A DNA stretch of 64,000 bases from Cyrtodaria siliqua (GCA_037043455.1 JAWPHD010000283.1:124001-188000); one strand, 5' to 3'; positions 10,181 through 21,907 are shown, numbered from the stretch's first letter. Translations and numbers: made by a program. The notes: generated from the letters alone by a model not told the origin.

Positions 10181-10865
10181 CCGTATATCAGTCTTTTAAC
10201 GTCTCCACTATTTTCTTGCCATTGAACAGAATTTTTAAGGGCAATCAGCATATGTTTTTATATAGCTGTAAATCGAGAAATAGTCTGGAATGTTCATTTC
10301 ATGTTTAACTTCGTGCAATATAACGTTTTTGTGTTGGTGCGCCATAAACCTCAATTTTAACTTCCCGTGTGAAACTTCTGGGAGAAAAATACGTTTGATC
10401 TGAAGGCATACCTGTGGCCTACTCCGGGGGCTATGGTTGAGGATGTATTTTGTTGAATATGTTGAATGGTGAACATCATCATCGTCTTTCCAGCGACCGG
10501 ACCATAGACAACTTGCGCTCATGTTCAACATCTCTTGAAAACTTCAAGCATACCAATTGCTGAAATAATATAATGTAACCCTTCAATTTTGACAGTGTCG
10601 CCTGTGTTTTTCTGAATTGGGAGACCTAAATTTGCATCACGACAGGCATAATCAATAACTTGCAAGTTTCATTCAGGTAATACAAGTACAATGTGTATCT
10701 TCAAGACAGTTACGTGTGCATGAGTAACAAACTGCCATCACCAATCTCGTTTGCAAAACTGTCAACAACGAAAACAAACACACTCTCTTCTCTTATTTGC
10801 AAATTAAGATATTTTAAAAAATCTTATGCTTCTTTGATTATACTTTTGAAAAATTGGTCCACATT
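10181..10865. other. No feature recognised
   Basis: Short ORFs (for example 10235-10531 minus, 98 codons; 10693-10983 plus) have no recognisable motif and overlap repeats. Confidence 0.45.
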
Positions 10866-10867
10866 AT

Positions 10868-11400
10868 TATCCCCCACCGAAGGCGGAGGGATATTAATTT
10901 GGCGTTGTCCGTCCATCCTTCTGTCCGTCCGTCCGGAGCCATATCTTCATAACTACATGTTGGACTTTCATTACACTTGCTAATAATGTTTATCCAGATA
11001 GTGGGATGACACGTGGCTATTTTTATCCGGAAGCGCCCCAGTAATGCCAGAGTTATTTCCCTTTAATTGCTAAAAATTGCTTAATTCTGTCCGTCCACAG
11101 CCATATATTGATAACCGCTTATTTGATTTTCATTAAACTTGATTATAATGTTTATCCCAATAGTGGAATGCGACGCGGCAAATTTATTTCGGAATCGAGT
11201 AACACCTGAGTTATTGCCCTTTAATGGATAAAAAGTGCTTAATTATGTCCGACAACAGCCATATCTTGATAACCGCTTGTTTGATTTTCATTAAATTGAT
11301 TATAATGTTTATCCCAATAGTGGGATGTGATGCGGCAAATTTATTTCGGAATCGTCCTAGTAACGCCGTAGTTATTGCCCTTAAATTGATAACTGTCCCC
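10868..11400 (+). repeat. BIV160-like tandem repeat, about 160 bp, 3 units
   Basis: The array starts with CCCCCACCGAAGGCGGAGG and GTCCGTCC runs. GCCATAT landmarks lie at about 10937, 11099 and 11258, which gives periods of 162 and 159 bp. Each unit holds TTATAATGTTTATCCCAATAG and GTTATTGCCCTT. The period and context match the old bivalve BIV160 satellite superfamily; sequence homology was not tested. Confidence 0.7.
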
Positions 11401-12090
11401 TAGAATTATTCAGGTCGTGGGTTCAAATCTTTTTTTTTTTTATTATTTCCTTTTCTTTCATGAGAAACCTTGGTTCATGGGTTCAATTTTTTTCTAAAAA
11501 AAAAAATAATTGAATTTTAAATATTTTTTCTTTTAAAAACATTTTTTTTCCTTTTTTTTTCTCATAAGAAACATTGGTTCATGGCTTCATTTTTGCTTTA
11601 GGGACCCTTTTTGGATCAGTTTATATTTTTTTATTTTTTTATTTATTAATGATTATTTTGTATTTGATTCTTTTTATTGATTTTTTCTCAGAAGACGCCT
11701 TTGTTCATGGGTTCATTTTTTCTTTAATGGGAAGCTTAGGGGCCCTTGTTGAATCAGTTAAAACATAAGAGTTATAGGGAAGAACTTCAAAAATCTTCTC
11801 TGAAACTACAACAGATAAAGGTTTAATCTTTTTTATTTATTATCATCTTATTGATCCTCTACCAGTATTGTTCAAATCGTGACCCTGGGGTCAAATTTGG
11901 CTCCGCCCCAGGGGTCGCAGTTTTACATAGACTTATATATAGGGAAAAGCTTTAAACATTTGCTTCTCAGAAACTACAAGACTCAAAGGTTTTATATTTT
12001 GTATTTACACTCAGCTGATGGTCCTCTACCAAGTTTGTTCAAATGGTGACACTGGGATCAAATTTGGCTCTGCCCCTGGGTCACATGTCA
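11400..12090 (+). repeat. T-rich degenerate repeats and a 160-bp-like pair
   Basis: From 11400 to 11770, GGTTCATGGGTTCA recurs three or four times between long T runs. From 11770 to 12085 two diverged units share TCTGAAACTACAA, ATCCTCTACCA, TTGTTCAAAT and GGGTCAAATTTGGCTC, about 155 bp apart. Confidence 0.65.
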
Positions 12091-13440
12091 AACTTGGTTT
12101 CAGAGTTTATATTAATGAAAGTTTGATTTATTTAAATGCTAGCCAAACTTGAGCCAAATACATCCCTCTCCCTGAAATAACAGATCATCTGATAGTAGCC
12201 GTATAATGAAATGAAATAATCAGATAGATAAATATCAAATGGCCAGGTAATTAAATACTAATCATTGATATACAATTCTACATTTCTTATATATAACATT
12301 TATTACTAAATTATACACACCTGCTAATATTACACCAAGTCCAGCCCTTTAGTCTCACTATAAAAGTCAATGCCTTAAAATGGTACATCTTTTTTTTTAA
12401 ATCTACTATGGTGATGAATTTCAAACATAGTATCTAGTAGTTATTTAAATTTATGAAGGCTCAAGGTCATGCTTTATACTAATTAAAAAAAATCCGAACA
12501 CATTTCTTCCACTCGAGGAAAATACATCATTCGGAGTGGGATATCAATTCATCGAATTTAATTGTTATTAAGAAGCCCAACAACGAACATATGAATATAT
12601 TTAATATAGGGTCTACCTCAGATTAAAAAAAACTTTTATCTTGGTACGGACACGATCATTTAATAAATCCTGGTACGGCGCTCACCATTTCCAGGCATCT
12701 ATGTAATCGTCTGATGGCTTCCAAGGCTCCAAAATGGTTCTTGTGTCACGACAGAAAATATGCTCAATGTGTTGTTTGTAAATATTAAAGTTGGAAGGTC
12801 AAACAATTACAGGATCTCAGGTCGAAGTTTAAACAATTCAGAAAACGGAGGGCATAATTTGCCGCGCATGCGCAGATCGGACATGCACTTCCATAATCTC
12901 GTCAATTCTTATGAACATATCATGCAACTATTTCGAAATGATTAACATATTTCAATAAAGAGGCTGTATTCATAACGTTTTTTTTTGTTATCAAAACGTA
13001 TACGTTAATAACTGAAATGATTATCAAAACAAAAAAAAAATTCTTCAGAGTAAACATTTATTCAATTTCACATCAAGTAACACTGTAGCGATGATTTCCG
13101 GGAGTCCACTCGTCAAAATAATTTATTATGCAAGGGAAAAACACGAACACAGTAGCTGTAAAATAATAAATAAATACTGTGTATTTCAATAACTTTCCTA
13201 CCGTTTATCTACAGTCACATATGTAAAATACAAAAAATAATTGTTTCAAAACACAAGGTTTTGCTTTTTCATCTTCTATTGAGCAAAAAACGTCAATTAC
13301 CAACCAGGAAATGCTTGTTGTCTGAAAGTCGGCAATTTGCAATTAATTGAAATCAGATTCACACTGTCGTGAGACTCGCACTTTTTCATTGATTTATTTT
13401 ATAACTTATTTATAGCATGAAAAGATGGACGTAATTAACC
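12091..13440. other. No feature recognised (1.3 kb)
   Basis: AT-rich. A 61-codon ORF at 12760-12945 has no recognisable motif. No repeat shared with the rest of the window was noticed. Confidence 0.45.
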
Positions 13441-13600
13441 AACAAAAAACCTGGGTACATAGCCCCTGGATAATAAATTGGACACCATTAAGGTCCCGAC
13501 CCTATAACCATATACACACTTATTGGTAATGAACTGACGGATACAACCATCCAACCAGTTTTGGCCCAGGCGTCTGGCTCCACCATTGGGGAAATAACTC
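13440..13600 (+). repeat. Single unit of the 6.3-7.2 kb tandem repeat
   Basis: It shares CATAGCCCCTGG, the CCATATACACACTTATTGG landmark, CCATCCAACCAG and the terminal GGCCCAGG with the array at 6270-7190. Confidence 0.65.
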
Positions 13601-13635
13601 ATGACAGAAATGTTGTCTTATAAGAATGTTAGTGA

Positions 13636-14210
13636 CTCACAGACTTGTTGACAAGTCCATAAACTGTAACTGTCGGAATCACTGTTGGTAAAAAATACCC
13701 TAGTGTTGTTACAGGCTAAAATAAGTAGTTTGTTCCCTGGCGAAAGTGTTTTGTATTAGAGCTATTAGTTTTTCGTTTATACGGTCATGCGGTAAAGTAG
13801 AGTAAACTGTAGAAAACTCATAAAAAGATAATGATGACACTTGAGGTAGATTACGTAGTAGTATTTTTGTTATAAGGTTATACGATAAAGTAGTGTAAAG
13901 CGTAGAAAACCCGTAAGTAGATCATGATGGCACTTGAGGTAGATTACGTAGTTTGTTCTGAACCTCGCCAGACTGTTTTATTGTATTGACCAGAATAAAT
14001 TGATACCAGAGTTTGCATAGGCTTTCTCACAATACTTTTCCACTTTCTCTTTAACTGCTGTGAGGCAAGATGTTAAATGTTTGGAGATATTAGTTGTGGT
14101 ATATGCGCTACAGTTTGCTTTATAAGGCTGTGTGTGAAGTTTAGGGATCCAGTAAATCGTAGGGAGTTTATTTCTTCTCGTCCAGTTTGATCCCAAACTT
14201 GGAAATATGT
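13636..14210 (-). pseudogene. Penelope-like RT fragment (minus strand), with internal duplication
   Basis: The minus strand from about 14200 reads IYWIPKLHTQPYKA and then TTTNISKHLTSCLTAVKE, the N-terminal RT block of PLEs. Further on, in shifting frames, it reads FSTVYSTLPHDRINEKLIAL and SYSLWTCQQVCESLT. The segment around LRNLPQV...FSTLYTTL occurs twice in a row, an internal tandem duplication of roughly 110 bp (near 13790-13965). The YLDD motif is not reached. This is a dead fragment, opposite in orientation to the other main PLE coding fragments. Confidence 0.75.
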
Positions 14211-14217
14211 GCGTCGT

Positions 14218-14345
14218 TTATTTATTTTTATTATTATTGTTTAGAAAGGGTCACGTTTCATGGAAAGATTGTCAGTATTTAATTTTCAGCATTAGGATGA
14301 AAAGTTGTTCTCTTGGGCTCGTGAAAATTACAGAAAGATTTTTAC
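14218..14345 (+). repeat. Family E fragment
   Basis: TTATTATTATTGTTTAGAAAG, TCATGGAAAGATTGT and TTTCAGCATTAGGATGA match the start of the E blocks at 21040, 39705 and 55160. It then diverges and does not reach the exon. Confidence 0.7.
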
Positions 14346-14681
14346 GATTTCAATAATTAAGCCGGAGTATTTAATGGCATGCGGGTGACTGACAAAATTC
14401 ATTTTGCAACACTTTCATGATTTGCAACATGCATTTTCTTTTCGACTTTTATAATTATTTTTATTATCACGATATCGTTGTTTGTGCCGTGTGGGGGCCG
14501 TAAAATAGCTTCCCGTACATCCAATCAATATTGCTATTTTTTACAGCCCACAGGGATTGTATGACATTCGTAGATCCTGTTTCATCCTTAAACACATGTG
14601 TTACTTATACCATGTTTCTTAGATCTAAGCCATTTGTACGTCTTACACCTTTAATCGATCTTCATTCGGCAACCTCATTTC

Positions 14682-15680
14682 ATGTTCCCTCAAAATAATT
14701 TTACCAGAATTTTTAATAACGTCTCAAAAGTTTCTTTAATACCTCTTGGATCAACTGTTTTGAGTTTTGACAATATATCACACAACTCCATATCTCCATT
14801 CAGACAATCTTTAATTCAATCTAGATGCAGGGTGTTTCCTTCTATAAGTAAGTGCAATGCTAAGAGGTGCATTTGTTGCAAGTATGTAACTTGCAAGTCC
14901 ACCATTAAACCAACAGTTAATGGTAGAACATTAAATATATATCTAACTTCAAATGTTGATTGACGTACATCTCACGTCATATATTTTTTGGCTTGAAATG
15001 CACCTCGTTGTGGTATACAATATGTTGGACAAAAGGTCGTTCCTTAAAAGTTCGATTCCGTGCGAATAAATATGATGTAGGCAATCCCCAAAATTTAAAG
15101 AATTACCTGAACCAACAGTCAGTCAGTCAGGTCATAGTTTTAGTAACGTCGCTTTAACCTGTTGAATATATAATTTATGATAATGATGCAACCAAAACTT
15201 TAAAATAAAAGCTAAACATAAAGTGGAATTAAAGTGGATGAAAAGCTTGCAGACACCATTTCCACTGGGCCTTATTGATAATATTTATCAACAAGTAAAT
15301 ATTTCAAAAAAGCCTTATTTTGACATTTTTGCTATAGTGTCCATTCGAAAGCGTAAATCTAGGTATCATGGTTATAGACGTAATGGTAACATCAAGAGGA
15401 AATCAACTTTTACTATGTCAGCCGCTGATTTACATACTATTGTTAAACAGTCTGGAAAGCACTCGATTCTTCCTTGTCTCACGTTTCTATCCATTTCTTC
15501 ACTGAAGCTGGTTGACGAGGAAGCAGACACAATGTTCATACGAACATATCCTTTGTATAACACTGCTTCCATAATTCAAAGTTATACGCAGCATGTTCTC
15601 CGACTCCATATTGACAAGGAGTCTGATCACGTCAGACATTGTCTTTATCTTAATAAGGGCATTGATTTTATTGACAAACC
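14682..15680 (+). pseudogene. PLE N-terminal part: Cys-rich finger and GIY-YIG-like domain
   Basis: The first frame has a Cys cluster (CNAKRCICCKYVTCK, about codons 55-70). After a stop the GIY-YIG-like region follows, VIYFLA and then CGIQYVGQ, with frame changes. From 15223 a longer frame runs MELKWMKSLQTPFPLG to HVRHCLYLNKGIDFIDKP, the linker that precedes RT in this PLE type. GIY-YIG upstream of RT recalls the permuted Naiad/Chlamys-type PLEs rather than canonical Penelope. The frame is cut at 15681 by an inserted element and resumes at 16694. Confidence 0.65.
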
Positions 15681-16693
15681 TGTCACAAAATGTCACGGGT
15701 AGAGCGTACTTGTCGTACATAGCTCTTGAAAGGTATCGGTTACACCCAAATCTATTGTTCGAGTTGAAACAATTTCACAATATTCATGATCTATTCATAT
15801 AACACGTAAAAGCGTGCACATTTTAAGTGGCCACCAGAGAGGCCGTGTCATAAGTTTAGTTTTGTGCTAATGCATGTAAACGTATAGGTATATTTTCCTT
15901 AAACGGCAAAATTGTATAAGGGGCCTCTCGTGTAGATTCAATACTGTAGATTTAGCCACGTTTGTCACGGACTGAACGGGGAAAATAATGATTTGGGCGT
16001 AATGTTTGCTATAAAACCCATTGTCTTCTAGCTCTCGCCGGGATGATCGATAGTACTTTGTTGGAACAGAGATTGGACGGCAATATTCATAGGCAACATG
16101 TGCCTAAGCCATCCAGGATATAAGCCATCCAGGGTTGGAGTAAGCCATCTAGGTTTGGATATCCAGGAGTGGAGCTAAGCTTCCACGATTAACGTTTACA
16201 AGCGGTGGAGACGGTCCCCGTACCTGACTCATGCATGGCCAGGTTTTACTAACGACAACCCCCGGGACACAAGGTGGGCCCGTTACCAGTCCTCACTGGA
16301 GGATTATCACTCACAATCTCCGTGGAGGTTAACTATCATTGCATCGCGTCATCAACCCTTACAGAAGGCATTTGATGACAATCATCCATTGAATTCGCGC
16401 ATCATCATCTTCATGAGCTCTCGCGCATCACAGTTATCGCGCTAGATCAACATTGTTATAGCTTTAACAACACTTTAGTGTCTTAGACATTCAGTATTTA
16501 TAACAATACTAAGAACGTCTTAAACGTTCATGAGAACATTCTTTTCATAGTTCATTTGTGTATTCGCTTGTTTTTTTAGATAACTGTATATATATTAAAC
16601 ATATTTTAAAAGTTGCATTAAACTTATGTAAATGCATTCACCGTCATTGATTCTTTCCTGAGTTAGCCCAACCACTAAGGTCATCCTGTGACA
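15681..16693 (-). mobile_element. Minisatellite-bearing transposon, copy B (complete)
   Basis: The ends are TGTCACA (15681-15687) and TGTGACA (16687-16693), an exact 7-bp inverted repeat extended by weaker similarity. Removing it restores the PLE reading across the site (...IDFIDKP before; Y-x-FRDTRVVDSIPKY after), so the boundaries are well supported. ACC flanks both sides but no longer target duplication is evident. About 590 bp of it is the inverse of copy A (1443-2135). No transposase, so non-autonomous; superfamily unknown. Confidence 0.75.
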
Positions 16694-16975
16694 ATACCAA
16701 GTATATTTTCGAGATACTCGTGTTGTTGATTCTATTCCTAAATATTAAAAAAATCCTATAATTTGTTATAAGTACAAAACACAAATTAGAAATATGATTT
16801 TAAACTACAACAAAATAGTGTCTGACCTTGATATAGTAAATAACACTCCAAAGGAATGCGAGTGTAGAACATCTAAATTTTGCTATGCTGCGGCCGGTTA
16901 TGTCATTACTGGTCATTTTGATATTATAGATAAACGTATTCGGCATTCGGACAGGCTGTGGACCCTATGATGACG
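16694..16975 (+). pseudogene. PLE pre-RT linker joined to C-terminus (internal deletion)
   Basis: This continues the PLE of 14682-15680: FRDTRVVDSIPKY, then NYNKIVSDLDIVNNTPK, a Cys motif (CECRTSKFCY) and GYVITGHFDI. It then jumps straight to the PLE C-terminal tail around the RLWTL or GQAVDPMMTPT region. The whole RT is missing, so this copy suffered a deletion of about 1.5 kb. Confidence 0.7.
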
Positions 16976-17515
16976 CCTACCTAAAGCCCATTGGGACGGT
17001 GGCGTTTGATGTTTGTCTATGATCTTTCTTGTCGTGCCCTTAATGGTCAATTCTCTTGGTGCTCTGGCTTCTGCCAAGTCATTGAGTACATTCATTGTGG
17101 CTTTCTAGGCTATTGTTTTTTTGTATTATATTTACACGAGCATATTTGTGTTTTGCTTATATTGCCTGTTGATCCTGCCTTGTTGGTTAGAGATTAGATC
17201 ATGGCGGGGTTTTCTTTATTTACACTGTCCTGTTTTAATGAGATTAAGTAGGGTAAGTATGAGGTTTGGTGCACCCTAGAACCGGTTTAAACCCCCAGTG
17301 GCCTACTTTGCCACTGACCGTTCCAAGCCCTATTATCAACCCTTTTGTGTTTGTGATGTCGTTTGCATTTATTATTACTTTTGCATTTTTGTTTGTCTGT
17401 TTTCGTGTTTGTTTCTGTGTTTTATGGTTAACTGTCCTCCTTGAATGCTACTTTGCCTGTCCGATCTTTTTATATTTCTTTCTAAAGGTCCGAAGTAAAG
17501 ATTGACTTCTTTGAT
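16976..17515 (+). mobile_element. PLE 3' tail, copy 1
   Basis: Non-coding tail shared with 19261-19466 plus 20466-20700, 42376-42890, 54345-54620 and, inverted, 45440-45890. Landmarks are TGGTGCACCCTAGAACC, GGTTTAAACCCC and TTGCCACTGACCGTTCCAAG. ORFs in it are the same in all copies but do not resemble proteins. Confidence 0.75.
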
Positions 17516-17639
17516 TGTTGTTAATGCATATCGTGGTCAGATCGCCCAATCCATTGAGAATTATAGTATTGAATGGTGTTGTAGAGAAATGCTGACGCTA
17601 ACTCCCTTTCTACTTGCAACAATACTTTGTTTACATCAC

Positions 17640-19260
17640 AGATACCCGTATTAACTTCTATACGGCTGACCCCTTCCTACTTCCCCATAGACTTAGGTTT
17701 TCATTTTGTAATTTAAAATCGGTTATCCCGGAATATCATAATAAGTTGTTTTAGTTCCTGCTGATTAAGCAGCTAACACTATAAGCATTGTTTGACGCCT
17801 CCATTACGTCAATGTTTTATCTCAGGAACTTCGTCGTACTAATTCTTATACTCCAGTGCAATCTACTGAAGATAATGTTGTTTCGACGCATATCTCTCAG
17901 TGCAAGATTTTCAAGGTGGAATAGACAAATAGACAATAGGCAAAGCAGACTTCCAACTATGTACTTGATTTCCAAATTACACAAACAACCATATAAAGCC
18001 CGTTTTATTTCCAATTCTATTTATTGCACCACTACAAATATCTCCAAACTGTTAACATCTTGTCTTACTGCCGTTAAAGAAAACTTTAAAAAATATTGTG
18101 CAAAAGCTTATGAATACTCTGGGATTAATTTATTTTGGTCTATTAAATATTCAGGCGAAGTTCTTGATAAAATTTGCAATAAACGTCAAGCTTCATCTAA
18201 AAGTACTTATAATTTTTCTACACTATATACAACTTTACCAGATGACATTATCAAAGACAAACTTACTGCTCTCATTCAAAAATCCTGTGCTAGGGAAAAT
18301 ACTACATGTTTGGCCTGTAACAATATTAAAACGTAACTAACGGCAGTTTTGACAATTACACTATGTGGACTTGCCATGAAGTTTGTGAATCACTTATTTT
18401 CTATTAGATAATATTTTCGTAAGGTATGGAACAACCGTTTATAGACAAATTGCTGGAATCCCTATGGGTACAAACTGTACACCCCTGGTCGCAGATTTGT
18501 TTTAGTATTGCTACGAAAGAGATTTCATGTTGAGTCTTTCACCAGATAACTGTGCAGATGTGATTGAAGCCTTTAATGACACCTCTCGGTATCTGGATGA
18601 CACATTGAACATTGGCAACGCTTTCTTTCCTACTATAGTTAATAATATATATCCTAAAGAACTTCAACCTAACGAAGTTAATATTTCTGATATTAACGCT
18701 TTTTTTACGATTTACATCTCTCTATTAAAACGGTGAAATAATTAGCAAATCTATGACAAGAGTGATGAGTTTAATTTTGATAATGTTAATTATCCCCATT
18801 GAGATGGGTTGTTCCTCGAGCAACTTCTTATTGGGTCTATGTGTCTCAACTTATTCGTTTTTCTAGAGCTTGTACTCGAGTGGAGGACTTTAATGTTCGT
18901 ATTCTTTCTATGACTAAAACGCTACTCCATCAGGGCTACAGTTACCATAAACATCATAACACCTTTGCAACATATTAGTATCGTAACCCTGATCTTCTTT
19001 CCAAATATAAATGTAATTTAAGAACTCTTCTGCGACAAGGAATATCACAACCTGACTTCTATGGTGATGTGATTTACAAACTTCGTCAGATCCTTGGTCA
19101 TGATTACTTTCATACTATCTTTATTAAACTTGTTTAAAGGTTTATCAAAAGAGGTTATGACACTGTCATTTTGCAACGCACTGTATGCTTCGTTGAGGAC
19201 CCATTTACAGTTTGCCACTGCGCTTTCCTCTTTAATTGTTTGATGACCTGACAAGCTGTG
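17640..19260 (+). pseudogene. Penelope-like reverse transcriptase, decayed
   Basis: In shifting frames one can read VIPEYHNKL, then the open segment 17788-18336 with LISKLHKQPYKARFIS, TTTNISKLLTSCLTAVKE, INLFWSIKYSGEVLDK and YNFSTLYTTLPDD. The LWTCHEV-like block, the IPMGTN-like block and the catalytic YLDD (18590-18601, within RYLDDTLNI) follow, with C-terminal thumb blocks to about 19250. This is the RT order of PLEs. At least four frameshifts or stops make it inactive. The 3' tail continues to 19466 and, beyond a mariner-like insertion, from 20466. Confidence 0.8.
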
Positions 19261-19466
19261 GACCTATGATGACTTCTACCTAAAGCCGTAATGGACGGTG
19301 ACGTTTGATATGTGTCTGCTGCAATCTTGTCTTGTCGTGCCTTCTATGGTTTATTTTCTTGTTGCTCTGGCTTCTGCCAAGTCATTGAGTACCTTTTTGT
19401 GGATTTCTAGGCTATTGTTTTTTTGTGGATTTATATATACACGAAGATCTTTGTGTTTTACTTATA
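19261..19466 (+). mobile_element. PLE 3' tail, copy 2, first part
   Basis: Same tail as 16976-17515, interrupted at the TA dinucleotide 19465-19466 by the mariner-like element. It resumes at 20466 with TATTGCC, exactly where the empty sites at 17158 and 42563 continue. Confidence 0.75.
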
Positions 19467-20465
19467 CGAGGGTGCTTCAAAAAGTTCTGTCACTAGGCAT
19501 ATATCCTTTGAACTGGATATTACAGTGACATAAAGTAGTGTAGTTATAGTACTACTGGGTTCACTCGCTTAAATTCCACAACAAAATTGAAAAAATCCGG
19601 TTATTTATACCCCTGATTTACCCCCCCCTACCACACCTTTTGGATACTGGCATCTCTGAAAAGTCCTTGTTACAAAACGTTGTAAAAATTATTTGAATAA
19701 GTGTATGCTTGTAAATTTTCTTGTACGCCATCTGTTGTTATTCACCCATAATCCCTGAAAATGGTTATAGAGAATTCGGAAATGTCTTGCTGCAAACCAG
19801 ATATGAGTGAATGCATATCCCTTAATTTTAGCAGAAATAACACTGATTTTCTTAATTTTGTTTACGGAAATGTTATAATATCTTTTAAATGTCATAATTA
19901 TTCTCATAGTATTAATAAGTTTTCATATTTGTTTACAAATCATAGTCCTTCAGTGTTTAAATTTCATATTCAACACATTATTGTAGAGTTTTGTACAATG
20001 TTTAGAGAAAATATTGATCATGCAAAACGCTATTTCAGAAGATTGCCCTTCCATTTAGTGTCCATTTATCATTAAATTATTTTTACACGTTAGCTTAAAA
20101 TGTTAATTTCTAAGACAATGCCTTTTCATCTACCATGCTTAAATTCTGAATCTTGTAATGCACAGATATAACTGGTAATGTACGAGAAATTTCAAAGGCC
20201 TTCGACAAGTACTTAAAGCAAAACAGGCATTTAAAAAAGTAACAGTTAACAAACCTGAAAAAAACTCAGGACGAAAATGCCTCAGTGTGTATAAGTGATG
20301 TGTATCAAATTTCCATAACTTTCGTCACACAAAAGATACAGCATTCATTTTACCATCAATGGAATGGTATTGAAACTCTCGTTCATTTGGTATCAAACTT
20401 TAACACTCACAACGAGCACATAATTGTAAAAACGCGTTAGTGACAGATTTTTTGAATGACCCTCG
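19467..20465 (+). mobile_element. Non-autonomous Tc1/mariner-like element (999 bp)
   Basis: The terminal inverted repeats are about 28-29 bp, CGAGGGTGCTTCAAAAAG... on the left and, inverted, CGAGGGTCATTCAAAAAA... on the right, both running on to CTGTCACTA. A duplicated TA flanks it (19465-19466, 20466-20467). Three paralogous PLE tails (17150, 42555, 54375) provide the empty site with a single TA. The longest internal ORF (19761-20075, 104 codons) does not resemble a mariner transposase and I saw no DDD/E catalytic blocks, so it depends on a transposase in trans. Confidence 0.85.
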
Positions 20466-20700
20466 TATTGCCTATTAATGCTGCCTTGTTGGGTTAAAGA
20501 ATAGTTCATGGCGGGGATTTCTTTATTTACACTGTCCCGTGTTATTGGGATGACAGTAGGGTAAGTGTAAAGTTTGGTGCACACTAGAACCTGGTTTAAA
20601 CCCTTAATGGCCTCATTTTTTGCCACTGATCGTTCCAAGGCGGTAGACCTATTGTCAACCCGTTGGTGTTTGTGACGTCATATGCCTTTATTCTTTATTA
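20466..20700 (+). mobile_element. PLE 3' tail, copy 2, second part
   Basis: Continuation of the tail split by the mariner-like element, with TGGTGCACACTAGAACC, GGTTTAAACCC and GTTCCAAGGCGGTAG. It ends near TTCTTTATTAACATT, which the copy at 54530 shares, where family E sequence begins. Confidence 0.75.
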
Positions 20701-21900
20701 ACATTTCCATTCATGTAGTGATGCGAACCTTACTATTTTAAAGAATGATTCTATTTAAACGAACCTTTCCGGAACATGGATTTCGATGCATAAATAATGT
20801 ATACATTGTCATAAAAAGCACACTATGTTTGCCGAAGTTTCAACATGTGTGTGTGTCGTAATATATCTTAATATTCATTTTGAAAACAGCAATCCCAAAT
20901 AAGAAATCCTAAACAACATTTTAGACCATAATCATAAGAACGAATAAAATTCAAGATTTGCGGAAATCTTGACAATCATCCTATTCAGTGAAATGGAAAA
21001 TGACTAACAAAAAAAAATGTTATAAAGTAAAATGCGTTAATATATTTTTATTATTATTGTTTAGAAAGGGTCCTGTTTTATGGAAAGATTGTAATTATTT
21101 AAATTTCAGCATTAGGATGATCATGCGTTATCTTGCGCTAGTGAACAGTACAGAAACAGTTAACGAGTGTGCATGCATAGCATCATTGAATCACTGTCTC
21201 TGAGGTACATCAGTATAGCTGTCGCACTATTTAAAGTGCGATTGTGAGACCATGCATTGAATAACTGAAGCTTGGGGGTAACTGTTTCTGAGATACATCA
21301 GAATGACTGTTGCACTATTAAAGTGTTATTGTGGGTTCATGTATAGCATGACTGAAGCATTAATATCACTGTTTCTGAGGTATATCGGAATGTTAGTTGC
21401 ACTGTTAAAGTGTTATTGTGAGACTACAAGAACGTATATATTATACTTACTCCACTTAGTTAGCTTGACATATTCACGTTATAAAGTATATGATCCATAT
21501 GTTACATTTAAACATACCCTACATATACATATAGAGGGATTTCATTATTTGTGAAAATATAACACTATATTATATAATGTTTACTATAGAATACTATTGA
21601 TATGAAAACTGTGTAAATTATAATTTAAATATATATCTTATTGCAGAGGAGAAGAGGAAGGCTATTGGTGAGTTCCTTCAATATATAACATCAATACATA
21701 ACATCTATACTTAGTATTGATGCATATAAAGCACATAACGCATAGAGTTTAGCTAAACATTGAGCCATTTATCAGAAAAGTATTTTACACCACTTATATT
21801 GGATGTGTATTTGAGAATACTTCATACTGATTCATGATTGGTTGACATATACATCTTAACTTGCTTTAGTCCGTGTGGTTATTTTTATTTTGTTTTATAT
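20700..21900 (+). repeat. Family E block, copy 2
   Basis: Homologous along its length to 39400-40420 and 54830-55740: GAATCTTTCCGGAACATGG-type start, TTATTATTATTGTTTAGAAAG, tandem CTGTCTCTGAGGTACAT units (21190-21425), and the conserved approach to the exon at 21647. Downstream are CTTAGTATTGATGCATATAA and GATTGGTTGACATATACAT. Confidence 0.8.
21647..21667 (+). CDS. Candidate 21-nt microexon E2
   Basis: The acceptor is ATATCTTATTGCAG and the donor GTGAGTTCC. In the shared phase the exon encodes EKRKAI, and the junctions (G + AG) give Glu. The other frames fail when cassettes are chained: one gives TGA at junctions, the other has an internal TGA in the sibling exon at 55534. Introns match the 40.2 kb copy almost perfectly (1 difference in the 36 nt ending at the acceptor), yet the exons differ at 9 of 21 positions. 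Confidence 0.55.
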
Positions 21901-21907
21901 TTTGCAG

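Noticed and set aside
17266..17505. 79-codon ORF with hydrophobic C-terminus in the PLE tail
   Set aside because: Not conserved as an ORF in the other four tails, and it lies after the PLE stop codon.
16976..17520. Hammerhead ribozyme expected near PLE ends
   Set aside because: I looked for the CTGATGA and GAAA cores in the PLE tails and did not find a matching pair.
21110..21210. Possible longer exon between TTTCAG (about 21108) and CTGAG/GTACAT in the E blocks
   Set aside because: The interval contains stops in all copies and its sequence drifts like an intron.
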